This document shows, one piece after another, positions 22,966 through 33,800 of a stretch of 64,000 nt of DNA. The DNA is from Isoetes taiwanensis (taxonomy: Eukaryota; Streptophyta; Lycopodiopsida; Isoetales; Isoetaceae), in assembly GCA_021234155.1 (NCBI GenBank), contig JAJEKV010000017.1:9305525-9369524 (forward strand), in the 5' to 3' direction. Under the pieces are notes generated by a model. That model was not told the origin of the DNA. It saw nothing but the letters and a program-made list of their open reading frames with translations, and searched no databases. The position numbers and the translations under genes were made by a program. The number at the start of each line of letters is the position of its first letter. Position 1 is the first letter of the stretch.

Positions 22966-24472
22966 CTGGCGAGATAATAAGGGACCCTTTCATAATTGTC
23001 TGGGGATGTGAATGATGCAAAATAATCTCCAACTTGCACTGTCTCATCCACATTGTCCATGTCATTTGCCCACAAGTCCTCTGCCTCATACCCATCTTCT
23101 TCAACATTGTCCCTGTTTGTAGGCTCTAGTTTTCTCAACTCCCACCTGCCACAATGATCAGCATTCTCACAAGCAGGCCAATCAAAATTGATTCATGCCT
23201 TACAAAAATATGAAAGAGATCTACACATTAACTTTGTTGGATCATTTGGATCTATGGATGATTACGCAATGAAGAGATTGCATCCTTTTCACTAGGAGCA
23301 CATCAAATCTTTGGGAACGGTCAATGTCAGACACCTTCCAAAATACCCTTTCCACATCAGAAATTTTCTCTTCAAGAACCTCACATGCAATTTCTGCATT
23401 TTTTATCACTTTCCCATTCTTTTTTCTTTGTTCTGCCAGATATAGTTTGGCTATGGCTCCTTCTCCATCATGTGTGCCCTTCCCATGTCCTGAGCCAAAG
23501 AAATTCCAGTGCATTCTGATCTTATGCGGTTGATGATACCTGATTACATGATAGAATGCTCTTCTCGACTTGAATTGGGCTGCACACCCATCAGACCAAA
23601 CTAAGTGATATTTCACATGGCCAGCACCATTTTCTTTCAGCCAATTGAGGTGCATCTTGAATGCTTTTTGTACAAAGTGGGTATCATGTATTTTGTCATC
23701 TGAAATAAAGAAGTGCACACATTTCCTCATTTTACCCTTTACCTTGAACATCGTGATGTGGACCAATATGTTGATTTGTTCATTGTACCAATGTTGTGCT
23801 TGAATCTCGTTGAATGGCTTCAAAGTATAATTCTCCAAAAAAGCAACAACTGATAATACGGCATCATCACGAAGACTCTTCATGGATTCCTTGAATTGTT
23901 TGCTCTGCCAATGTGCCACAAAGTTATGATATACAAACTTCGACATATGATCAAACATGTTATCCAACATATTACTGGAACTGCCTTTCTTGTCAATTAG
24001 CTTTAGTCTTCATGAAGTTCCTTTTTTTGAGGGCTCATTAACGTAACCATAGACTTGCCAATCAAGCGTTTGATCAATCTGCTCATTGTATTCTTTTGGA
24101 CACAACTCAATTAATTGTTTCCCATAATTTCCACAATCTGATTTGATACATTGTAGCTTATGCCACTGCTCTGTCACATATCATAGCCCTCCAAAATGTG
24201 CTAATATTGTCAAATGTCTTGTTCTTGGCTTGACATATCTCAGCATGAGCTTTAGATGCGCGCACACCGCAATTGCATGAACAATTTTCATGGAGTCTTG
24301 ACCTCATCAAATTAAATGCCTGCTTGTACAGATCTGATTGCTCATGTTTCACGCAACAACATGTGTTTCTTTCCTTTAGCTTTCTAATGCAAGAAGGTTT
24401 TAAGTATTCAAATCGCCTAAGCCCAATCCGAACCTCTGGATACTGATCCACAAAATTTTGAAATAATTCAGC
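22966..24472 (-). pseudogene. Transposase-like protein, downstream exon (unnamed family, possible DDE core)
   Basis: The exon opens at a splice acceptor (minus-strand TTTTACAG, then GCTGAATT). Conserved blocks in order: DQYPEVRIGLRRFEYLKPS, then KERNTCCCVKHEQ, a CNCG segment, HWQSKQF, FLENYTLKPFNEIQAQHW, HFFISDDKIHDTHFV, WSDGCAAQFKSRRAFYHV, HWNFFGSGHGKGTHDGEGAI and, near the end, DWPACENADHCGRWEL. From memory this block order recurs in uncharacterised proteins of animals, ferns and mosses. The Asp/Asp/Asp-Glu pattern suggests an RNase H-fold nuclease, but that is inference. Frameshifts near 24165 and 23200 and several stops make this copy dead. The left edge is cut by the LINE relic. Confidence 0.6.
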
Positions 24473-26426
24473 CTGTAAAATTACAGTTACATAAAATTAG
24501 TCACCTCATTACATTACATCACATACAAATCTTTTACATATTCAAGACCCTAAACTCCCACACATACATGTATATTCTGACATGAATTTTATTTCATTTA
24601 CTATGCAGTCACGTAATTTCTTGACAATTAATACACCTCCACACTAATTTCTTCTTAGTTACTACCTACATCTACAATACATCCAGAATTGAGTTTACTG
24701 CTGATGTAAATGCACAACATTCATTTGCAAACTAGCTAACTTTCCTCGACACATGTAGAGCAAACTAGTGCAGACTGCATCTACATTACATTCAAAAAGT
24801 AAAGAAATCTGTTACAAACTTTATATCAGTGTTACAAAATAAACAAGGTGCTGCGCATGGAGGGTTGCCCTCCATGGCCGGAGGGTGAAGTGGATTAAAT
24901 CATAACTATTGAAGATCTCAGATGTTTATAGTGATCTGGAGATGTATTTTGCCTTTTTGAAGTAGAGAGCATATGTTGAATTATATTAGGGTTTTTGGAG
25001 CTAGATTATCTTTACATGACATTGCAAGGGCTGGAAAATTTCGGCATATCCTGGGTTTCTAAAATTTTGCAATAGACCACTTTCATTGCATGGAATGCCA
25101 TTATATATACATACAAGTCTTTGCACTATGATGGAGGGTATCAAGTTGACTGGTCATTTGTGATCGAAATTTTTGTATGAGAAAACTAGCAAGGAATTTT
25201 ATTTATCTACATTAATGATCATATTGCGTACAAACAAACAAAAAAATCAAACTCAATTTGAACTAAACTTTAGTTGTTGACCATGAAGTCGAACCAATAC
25301 TGCAATCTAAAGCACTGAAGAATTCCATGGGAAATTTTTTCTAACATGGAGAAGTTCTCTAATTTTGTTATTTTTGGCATGAAGTTGTCTTAATTGCTTT
25401 TATTCGACCGGCATTCATTCTTGGTGAAGGATGTCCCCTATTTTCAGTGTGTGAGGTATGTTTGGCTCAAATAAGTCATATTTAATGTCTCCTCTAACAA
25501 GTGTGTACGCATATTTGTTGAACAACCTCCATGAAATGCATCCACACATACTTGCAACCTACTCAAATTGTGAATGTTAACCGTTCAGAAATTGTCATAT
25601 TCCCAATCATCTCAATTGGAAGCTCAATTTCTTCAATCGGAAGCTAAGGATCCCCAAAAAGTGTACAGAGTGCAAAATAATTTGACAACTTGGTGAGTAT
25701 CGTGCCAAATAACTTCATTGACCATGTGCTTCCCTGTTTGTTGGAAGAAGCATGATATACAATACTCTTTAAGCGTTGATTAAAAGCACCCATTATTTTT
25801 GTCGCTTCCGACAATTATAGCATGACAGGATTTTTGCTTCCAACCAAGGAGTAATACTAATAACTTTAGACTATAAGCTAATTTCCATCGGCCGGTATTT
25901 GCCAATGATTTTTAATCCTTTTAAGCTAGGAAAATGAAAAATAACATGTATTTTGAGCTAGCTGCTTCTGCACGGGAGGTTGTCCCCGAGCGAGCCACTG
26001 GAACGGCATCTGGCAATGCATCTACCAAAAATTAGAAGGCAAAAAAGAAATCAGACAAACCCAAAATGTAGACTAAGCCTTGACATGTTAAACACCCAAA
26101 ACATGTACTTGCGTTCTAGTATCTCTCGCCGTGCATGCAAACTTAAAACACTGGTGTGCCATGAACACAAGAATGATTTCCTGTTCATTGCAAGACAACT
26201 AGGGAACTAAGATCAAGGCCGTGGTCTTCAGGCTCTCCTTTGTCATGCCATTTTCTTATGTTGGTTTTTCCTTTTTTTTTTTTCCCAATGCCAAATCCAT
26301 TTAGCTCCTACATCATGATAAAAACACCGGCATATGTGAAATATAAGTTACACAAGCATCAAGTATAAAAATATGACTGATGCCCAATTTCTTGTCTAGA
26401 AGTACACTTGGCAACTACCACATCAA

Positions 26427-29326
26427 ATCACAAATTCCATGAGTAGATGCAAAATTATAAAGGAATTTTGGTAGATAAAGATGCATAGATCATAAGCGGG
26501 ATTTTAGCTCTGAGATTTCAACAATGCTCCGCAAAAACAATACATTCTTGAAGCCATAGTAAAAATGCTATTGACCTAGATAACCAAATGGCATAATTGA
26601 AGGATTCCACCAAAATAAACTGGTTAGATCTAGAAACATGGACTTATGAGGAAGAGAGTCAAACAACTACTTGAATCATCCCAAATACAAAGCCTTTCTT
26701 GACCAATTTGTTGACCAATTTTTTGAAGATTACGGTTTTTAGTGATCCGTCATGAATATAGCATGTGTGAAAATGTGCTTCTTGAGCACCTACCATGGCT
26801 GCTAAAGAATAATCCATTTACTGTGCATTCCATGGCAGGATCCTAAGAGGATTTGGAGTTGGAGAAAAACTCTGATGAGGCAGGGCTCCAACTTGTACAC
26901 CACCAAGCTTTAGCAATGCTTAAACTCATGAGTAAATGCTGGAGAATACAATATGAAGGATACATGGAACACATCAAACAACATATCTTTGCATAGGCAT
27001 TGTATATAGAAAACAATGTTCTCAGCTTCATATTGTGGCAGAGCTTCGATATGCCTATACATCAAAATAATATAATGAGCCTATCATCACTTGATCATCT
27101 ATAGACAAAAGCAAGGAAACATTTGCAAGTCTATTGGAATATATTTGTGAACTAAGCTCTGAGGCTAAGATGTTGAACGTTGGACGTATGCTTTTGCAAA
27201 ATATAGCCTGACCATTTTGAGATGTAGCATAAAGTTCCCATTAACATAGAATGAGGCTAAGATATTGGACGTTGGACTTGTCATTTCACAAAACATAGCC
27301 TGATCTTTTTGAAAAGCGAGTCTCCGTAGAAGACAGAAAGCTCCTAAAAGCCACAAATGGTATATCTACACGAATTTCTTTGCATCAGGTGCCAATGCAA
27401 CCAGAAACATCCTTCCTATGTTGTATATGTACACAATTTTCTTTAAATTAACATGCAAATGCAGCCAAGAACATCTTTTCTGCTAAACAAACATAAACGA
27501 ACATGGAACTATTCCAAATGACCTCAATATAGACATTCGGCTTACAGTTCCAAGAGAAGCATCAACAACAAGCTTGAAATCTAACCTGTTCAACTTCTCC
27601 ATACTCTGAGTTAGCCAGTGAAGATCCTATGCCACAACGTACGGAAAAGAATTTGTTTCCGTGTCTAGACTTCCAGTAGAATCTGCAACATGACATACAT
27701 CACAAAGAGAACAAAAAGCAGACACAAATGCAACACAAACCAGGGTTTGATAACTTGGCAATTACGGTTTTCATATAAAAAGGAGAGACATGAATAGATC
27801 ATATAAAATATCTTGCTCTAGGCATGTGCAAATGGTTTGTCCCTCTTTTGTAGCAGCCCAATCACAAATTCCATGAGTAGATGCAAAATTATAAAGGAAT
27901 TCTGGTAGATAAAGATGCATAGATCATAAGCGGGATTTTAGCTCTGAGATTTCAACAATGCTCCGCAACAACAATACATTATTGAAGCCATAGTAAAAAT
28001 GCTATTGACCTAGATAACCAAATGGCATAATTGAAGGATTCCACCAAAATAAACTGGTTAAATCTAGAAACATGGACTTATGAGGAAGAGAGTCAAACAA
28101 CTACTTGAATCATCCCAAATACAAAGCCTTTCTTGACCAATTTGTTGACCAATTTGTTGAATATTACGGTTTCTAGTGATCCGTCATGAATATAGAATGT
28201 GTGAAAATGTGCTTCTTGAGCACCTACCATGGCTGCTAAAGAATGATCCATTTACTGTGCATTCCATGGCAGGATCCTAAGAGGATTTGGAGTTGGAGAA
28301 CAACTCTGATGAGGCAAGGCTCCAACTTGTACACCACCAAGCTTTAGCAATGCTTAAACTCATGATAAAGCTTTAGAAAAAGAAGCTATGCCTAAACAGT
28401 AAATGGTGGAGAATACAATATGAAGGATACATGGAACACATCAAACAACATATCTTTGCATAGGCATTGTATATAGAAAACAATGTTCTCAGCTTCATAT
28501 TGTGGCAGAGCTTCGATATGCCTATACATCAAAATAATATAATGAGCCTATCATCACTTGATCATATATAGACAAAAGCAAGGAAACATTTGCAAGTCTA
28601 TTGGAATATATTTGTGAACTAAGCTCTGAGGCTAAGCGTTGAACGTTGGACGTATGCTTTTGCAAAATATAGTCTGACCATTTTGAGATGTAGCATAAAG
28701 TTCCCATTAACATAGAATGAGGCTAAGATATTGGACGTTGGACTTATCATTTCACAAAACATAGCCTGATCTTTTTGAAAAGCGAGTCTCCGTAGAAGAC
28801 AGAAAGCTCCTAAAAGCCACAAATGGTATATCTACACGAATTTCTTTGCATCAGGTGCCAATGCAACCAGAAACATCCTTCCTATGTGGTATTTGTACAC
28901 AATTTTCTTTAAATTAACATGCAAATGCAGCCAAGAACATCTTTTCTGCTAAACAAACATAAACGAACATGGAACTATTCCAAATGACCTCAATATAGAC
29001 ATTCGGCTTACAGTTCCAAGAGAAGCATCAACAACAAGCTTGAAATCTAACCTGTTCAACTTCTCCATACTCTGAGTTAGCCAGTGAAGATCCTATGCCA
29101 CAACGTACGGAAAAGAATTTGTTTCCGTGTCTAGACTTCCAGTAGAATCTGCAACATGACATACATTTCAAAGAGAACAAAAAGCAGACACAAATGCAAC
29201 ACAAACCAGGGTTTGATAACTTGGCAATTACGGTTTTCATATAAAAAGGAGAGACATGAATAGATCATATAAAATATCTTGCTCTAGGCATGTGCAAATG
29301 GTTTGTCCCTCTTTTGTAGCAGCCCA
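26427..29326. repeat. Tandem duplication, two units of about 1.43 and 1.47 kb
   Basis: Unit 1 spans 26427-27860 and unit 2 spans 27861-29326. They agree through nearly their whole length, with scattered substitutions and a ~40-bp extra segment near 28364 in unit 2. Both end with the same TTTGTAGCAGCCCA. Shared 60-70-codon open frames look non-coding because they lack codon structure and known motifs. Confidence 0.85.
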
Positions 29327-29742
29327 AGAACCGCTGCCAAATGTCAAATTTCATGCCAGAGCCAAACCTGCATGAGACAAACAAAATTGCAGCTTCAATT
29401 GTCTCGCCCATTTGGTAAAACAAATCAAAGAAACAGATCAGTCAGCCAGATCTGAGATACAACCATTCGAAATCAAAGCTTCATAATGATCATCTTTATC
29501 AGCAAACAGAAAATACTGTAGCCCAAAATGATTTTCCAATGCTATTCGAACGTCAAAAGCGAACATCTAGAGCGATGTTCGGAACTCTTTTTCTATATAG
29601 CCATAAGCAAATTTATCGCTCCCCCTTTGTGTTCTTATTCATCCATTGAGCCGCCCGATTACCGGTCGAACATCCTTGATCCACAACGCATGGCCCGACC
29701 GTGCATTTACGAGGGAACAAAGGGTTTTTAGCAGTCATCAAC

Positions 29743-29778
29743 ATATACTGAGTATATTCCAGCATATACTCAGTATAT
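29743..29778. repeat. Perfect 15-bp inverted repeat
   Basis: ATATACTGAGTATAT, six bases, then ATATACTCAGTATAT. The arms are exact reverse complements and each is itself nearly palindromic. Confidence 0.85.
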
Positions 29779-29886
29779 CCCACAAACCCACATAAACGAG
29801 GGTTTGCCCCCCTAGGGGCAACCCAAAAACATATTTATTCTGCAAAAAAAGATGCAATTACAGCTAAATTACAGAGCAGCTCGTAC

Positions 29887-29966
29887 CTGTGTAATGTCAA
29901 TATATTGAATTGGCTGTGTCCTCTTCTTCATGACATCTCTAATTTTTGGTGAAACCTTTGAGTTAT
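29887..29966 (-). pseudogene. Transposase-like protein, downstream part of the split exon
   Basis: Reads SKVSPKIRDVMKKRTQPIQY and then IDITQ, followed by the splice donor. With the 9.6-kb LTR complex and one copy of GTTAT removed, it continues without a frame change from VAQFWLDN at 39.57 kb, which shows that it is the same exon. Confidence 0.75.
29962..29966. repeat. Target-site duplication of the LTR complex (left)
   Basis: GTTAT directly before TGTTGGCGGA. The same five bases follow the last LTR at 39568-39572. Confidence 0.85.
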
Positions 29967-30672
29967 TGTTGGCGGATTTTTCCCACAATCCCCAACAAGT
30001 GGCCTCAAAGGCAAAAATCAGGATCACCTTGGGTGCTGCAATATGAAATCAAAAGCTGCAATATGAAATCAGTGTAGAAGGAGATTTGAAGAAAAACTTG
30101 GAAGAATAACTTTGGGCCCAAAAGAATTTTTATATAAGCACAAACTTCAAATACAAGAGGGTCCCTCCATGTCTCTGAACCATCGAGGGGCCTTTGATCC
30201 AGTTCGAGAAGGAGCTGCCACCATCCCCAAGAACTTGGAGCAAGGCAAGAGGAGGAACTCGTGCTCCTCAAAAATCTTTTATAAACAACACTTTTCATCT
30301 TGACCTTTAATTTTTGCCTCTTAATCTCCACCTTTGATCTTGCCTCTTCATCTTAACCTTTAATTTTTGCCTTTTAATCTCCACCTTTGATCTTGCCTCT
30401 GCATCTTAACCTTTAATTTTTGCCTTTTAATCTCCACCTTTGATCTTGCTTCTTCATCTTAACCTTTAGTTTCAACCCCTTCATCTCCACCCTTTGTTTC
30501 AACCATTGGAAATATTCTTTAAAGGGCCTTTATATATTGGGCCCATTACATTTAAAATTTATCTCTCTAATGCCTTAGATCACAAAATTAATCTTCTTCA
30601 CACCTTCCCCCCCCAATGGTTCTCTTTCTTTTCTCTTTTTTCATGTTGATCGGGTGCCAAAAATGGTCAACA
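29967..30672 (-). repeat. LTR of the non-autonomous element, subfamily A (706 bp)
   Basis: Starts TGTTGGCGGA and ends GGTCAACA on the plus strand. It shares its first ~60 bp and last ~40 bp with the 534-bp LTRs at 31634 and 39034 but differs in the middle. The extra length includes three copies of a ~60-bp repeat at 30303-30480 built from AACCTTTAATTTTTGCC and AATCTCCACCTTTGATCTTG. It is followed by the same PPT-like and stem-loop sequence as the other LTR. Confidence 0.75.
30303..30480. repeat. ~60-bp tandem repeat inside LTR A
   Basis: Three head-to-tail copies with single-base differences. They are absent from the two 534-bp LTRs. Confidence 0.75.
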
Positions 30673-31396
30673 TCTCGCCCAAACAAAAAATGGGCCGGTC
30701 CCCTCGGCCCAAATGCTTCAACTTCTTTTTCTCCATTTGAGTACAATGATTTGGAGGTTTTAGGGTGTTCTCCAACACCATAGAATGGTAATAAAACTTG
30801 GAAGTTTTAGGGTGTACTCCAACACCATAGAATGATAATAAAACTTTGGAGGTTTTAGGGTGTACTCCAACACCATAGAATAATAATAATATTTGGAGGT
30901 TTTAGGGTGTACTCCAACACCAGAAAATGATGATAATATATTGTGTCAAAATAATGAAATAATGAGATGTCAAATTTTCGCATAAGAGCTTTGGGGTAGG
31001 GCATAAGTGCAATGGGGCTATATCATAAAAATATTGGGGCACAGTGAGCTAGGTACGCCCAAACAAAAAATGTTGTCTTCATGCAAGATAAGCAATGTTG
31101 GGGCAAAGAGTGGATACAAACATGTAAAGATCAATGGGCTGAAGAATGAACATGTTGAGACAAAAGGCAAGTGGATAGCAAAGAAAAGTAAAAAAGAGTG
31201 GGAGGGATCAATTGAAATAATAATAAATTGGCTAGTGGCTAAAAATAACTTTAAGGCGTGGGCAAAAGCAAGGCAAAAATAAACATGGGCAAAAGAGAGG
31301 ACCACAAAGGGAAATTATGGTAAAAAAAGGAAAAGGTGGACGTGGCCAACAAGAACGGACAACAACAACAAAAAAAATCCTGCTTCTGGGCGGTAC
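30673..31396 (-). mobile_element. Internal sequence of the subfamily A element
   Basis: Begins with the PPT-like TCTCGCCCAAAC (GTTTGGGCGAGA on the element strand), the stem-loop at 30692-30710 and four ~47-bp repeats at 30751-30930, followed by purine-rich non-coding sequence. No gag or pol motifs are present, so it cannot move unaided. Confidence 0.65.
30751..30930. repeat. Four ~47-bp repeats with hairpin and telomere-like motif (A)
   Basis: Units start near 30751, 30798, 30846 and 30893. Each reads TTGGAGGTTTTAGGGTGTAC and then TCCAACACC. TTGGAG pairs with CTCCAA, and the loop contains TTTAGGG, the plant telomere unit. Confidence 0.8.
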
Positions 31397-31627
31397 TGCT
31401 TCTGGGCGGCAGGAGATGGAGGGACCGTCTTGTATTTGAAGTTTGTGCTTATATAAAATTTCTTTTGGGCCCAAAGTCATTCGTTATTCTTCCAAGTTCT
31501 CTTCAAATCTCTTCCTCCACACTGATTTCATATTGCAGCTTCTGATTTCATATTGCAGCATCCAAGGCGATCCTGATTCTTGCCTTTGAGGCCACTTGTT
31601 GGCGATTGTGGGAAAAATCCGCCAACA
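31397..31627 (+). repeat. Inverted partial LTR (subfamily A) abutting the next LTR head to head
   Basis: Reverse complement of about the first 230 bp of LTR A, ending GCCAACA at 31627. Six bases (GAATTT) separate it from the start of the next LTR at 31634. The two LTR starts therefore form a palindrome of about 60 bp per arm. Confidence 0.75.
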
Positions 31628-31633
31628 GAATTT

Positions 31634-32167
31634 TGTTGGCGGATTTTTCCCACAATCCCCAACAAGTGGCCTCAAAGGCAAAAATCAGGATTAAATTTGA
31701 TGCTGCAAGGTAAAGAATGAGATAGATTCAAAGAAAAATCTTGGGCCCAAAATAATCTTCAATCTATAAAAATAAGAGAAGGAAATACAATGCAATTAGC
31801 CCTCCATGCCTCTGAAACATGGAGGGCCTCTGAATCCATGATCAAGAGAGGTCTCTGAACCCTCTCAAGAATCTTGGATCAGGGGGAGAGGAGGAACTCG
31901 TGTCCCTCAAAAATCTTAAATACCTTGCACCTCGTAATCTTCACCCTCCATTCCAACCTCTTCATCATAACCTTCCATTTTGCCTCTTCATCTTAACCTT
32001 TGATTTATGCCCCTTCATCTTAACCTTCTATTTTCACCTCTTTATCTTAGCCATTTAAAATAATAAACATCCCAAAGGCCCTTATAAATCTAGGCCCTTA
32101 GGTTACAAATACTCCTTCACGCCCCCTCCTTTCTTATGTTGACCGGGTGCCAAAATCACGGTCAACA
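31634..32167 (-). repeat. LTR of the non-autonomous element, subfamily B (3' LTR)
   Basis: 534 bp, TGTTGGCGGA to CGGTCAACA, nearly identical to 39034-39567. The neighbouring PPT-like sequence on its right and the PBS beside the other LTR show that the element reads right to left. Confidence 0.85.
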
Positions 32168-32186
32168 TCTCGCCCAAACAAAAAAT

Positions 32187-32205
32187 GGGCCGGTCCCCTC
32201 GGCCC
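32187..32205 (-). other. Conserved stem-loop near the 3' end of the non-autonomous element
   Basis: GGGCCG, loop GTCCCCT, CGGCCC on the plus strand, 19 bp from the LTR. Also present at 30692-30710. The loop is identical to that in the gypsy element, and one T-A stem pair there is C-G here. Confidence 0.7.
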
Positions 32206-32218
32206 AAATGCTTCAACA

Positions 32219-32443
32219 TTGGAGGTTTTAGGGTGTACTCCAACACCATAGAATGATAATAAAACTTTGGAGGTTTTAGGGTGTACTCCAACACCATATA
32301 ATAATAATAATATTTGGAGATTTTAGGGTGTACTCCAACACCATAGAATAATAATAATATTTGGAGGTTTTAGGGTGTACTCCAACACCATAGAATGATA
32401 ATAAAACTTGGAGGTTTTAGGGTGTACTCCAACACCAAAATAT
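32219..32443. repeat. Five ~47-bp repeats with hairpin and telomere-like motif (B)
   Basis: Units start near 32219, 32267, 32314, 32361 and 32408. They carry the same core as in the A element (TTGGAG...CTCCAA around TTTAGGG). Confidence 0.8.
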
Positions 32444-32660
32444 AACTTGTAGTGTGTAGATAAGCATACATCTATACTATGTAACAACACCATAATGATA
32501 TGTGCCATGAGAAAGATATATAGAAGAGTAATGATAAGTTTGGCCTTGGGGTACGGCTTAAATGCATGGGGCAATGGTCATGGGGCAATGCGCCCAAACA
32601 AAATGTGTGAAGGTGCAAATTATATCAAGAATGCAAAGCAAGGAATGTAATAATAGGTTA

Positions 32661-32678
32661 AGATATAAACGTGGGGCC
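32661..32678. repeat. Target-site duplication of the LINE (left)
   Basis: AGATATAAACGTGGGGCC. The copy GATATAAACGTGGGGCC follows the poly(A) tail at 37941-37957. Confidence 0.9.
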
Positions 32679-33800
32679 TCATATAAAAATGCTTTGCTAA
32701 ATCTTGATTCTTGTGCTAACCCGACTGACAAATCTAAAGTTAATTTGGATTATATTGATCTTTCGAGTGTTCAAGATTCCACGGCAGTGAATTTATACTC
32801 TGACAGGGGGTTGCTTATCTATTTTCCCTCAAAATGCCCCTCTATGGGAGAAATCAAGTTTTGGATCACCAAAACTCATAGAATCCCCATCTGCTCCCTG
32901 CTCAAGATTGATAACAGAACGTTTCAGATCCTCTGTAGGGATAATTTTAGTGTTACCTACCTGCTAAAAAAGAAATTGGGCAAAATTAGTAACAACGAGT
33001 TTTATATCATGAGATGGAGCCCATTATTTACCCCAGGTAACTCAAAGCATATTTCTACATCCACCTGGATAACATTTCCTAATCTGCCTCCTGCCTTATG
33101 GACAATTTCTCATCTGAGGGCCATCTCGAGCAACTTGGGGGATATTATCTCTATTAATATCCCCCAAACAAATTTCCCCTCCGTCTGTATTTCTAAAGAA
33201 ATTGACTCAAGATGGCTTAAAAATGTTAAAATCAAGATCTCAGAAGGCAGAACTCTGGATTTGGAGGTGGTGTATTCTAAAATTCCCACCCACAAGGTGC
33301 TTGAAGAAGCTACACCCATCTGGGAAAAAGCTACATCAGTAAAACCCCCTCTCATCATTAGGCAGGAGTGGCGCCCCAAAAATATGGATGATTCTGCTCG
33401 GGCTCAAAAAGATACTTGTGCTCAGGCTCAAATCGATTGTAAAACCATAACTCAGAGGGACCTTGATGATCATCAATCGGATTTCACTCTCAAAAGTGAT
33501 TCTCTCTTCATGGACAACAATTGGGATTTTTTTCTCAAGAATGTCAACTTGGAGGTTAAATTTAAAACAGGTATGGTGACTCTCTCCTTCCCTCTTAAGG
33601 AGGAAAATTCTGAGGGGGAGTCTGAGAACTATAACTCGGATCACGAGTTCATACATTCTTGCAATGAGGAAGGATGGAAGCAGGTTACTTCAAGAAGAAG
33701 GGGCAGGGGACAGAAGAAAACTTACCTTGGACCTCTGAGAGTAAGCCCGAGGAATTCAGCCATCCAGTCCAGGATGGCCAAAGGAAGGTACAAATGTTAA
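32679..33800 (+). pseudogene. LINE ORF1 (DUF4283-like RNA-binding protein), 5'-truncated
   Basis: ORF1 of plant L1 elements binds the element RNA. The frame is open across the whole insert. Its upstream continuation to an ATG at 32562 lies in flanking LTR-element sequence and is accidental. The DUF4283-like core runs from about LLIYFPSKCPSMGEIKFWI through PALWTISHLRAISSNLGDII to KNVKIKISEGRTLDLEVVYS. The C-terminal part is acidic and ends in a basic tail (GWKQVTSRRRGRGQKK). No CCHC knuckle is seen. The stop codon overlaps the ORF2 start in ATGTTAATG. Confidence 0.75.

Larger units (their letters stand above)
24473..29886 (-). other. Intron of the transposase-like pseudogene (5.4 kb)
   Basis: A minus-strand donor CAG/GTACGA at 29887/29886 and acceptor TTTTACAG at 24473 leave codons in phase (…ITQ joined to AELFQ…). 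The intron contains a tandem duplication at 26427-29326. No coding gene is supported elsewhere in it: 24480-26426 and 29327-29880 are AT-rich with short open frames that match nothing I know. Small GC-rich hairpins lie near 24863 (GGAGG, GTTG, CCCTCC) and 29805. Confidence 0.65.

Noticed and set aside
24863-24890. GC-rich hairpin as a Helitron 3' end
   Set aside because: No CTRR terminus or Rep/helicase sequence could be tied to it.
27165-28822. Repeated 63-67-codon frames in the tandem duplication
   Set aside because: Present twice only because the DNA is duplicated. No domain and no coding bias.
30751-32443. CRISPR-like array
   Set aside because: The 47-bp units are contiguous without unique spacers and lie in a plant LTR element.
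30751-32443. Interstitial telomere array
   Set aside because: Each unit contains only one TTTAGGG within a longer unrelated sequence.
32562-32678. ATG-initiated N-terminal extension of the LINE ORF1
   Set aside because: These codons lie left of the LINE, in LTR-element sequence and the target duplication, so the extension is accidental.
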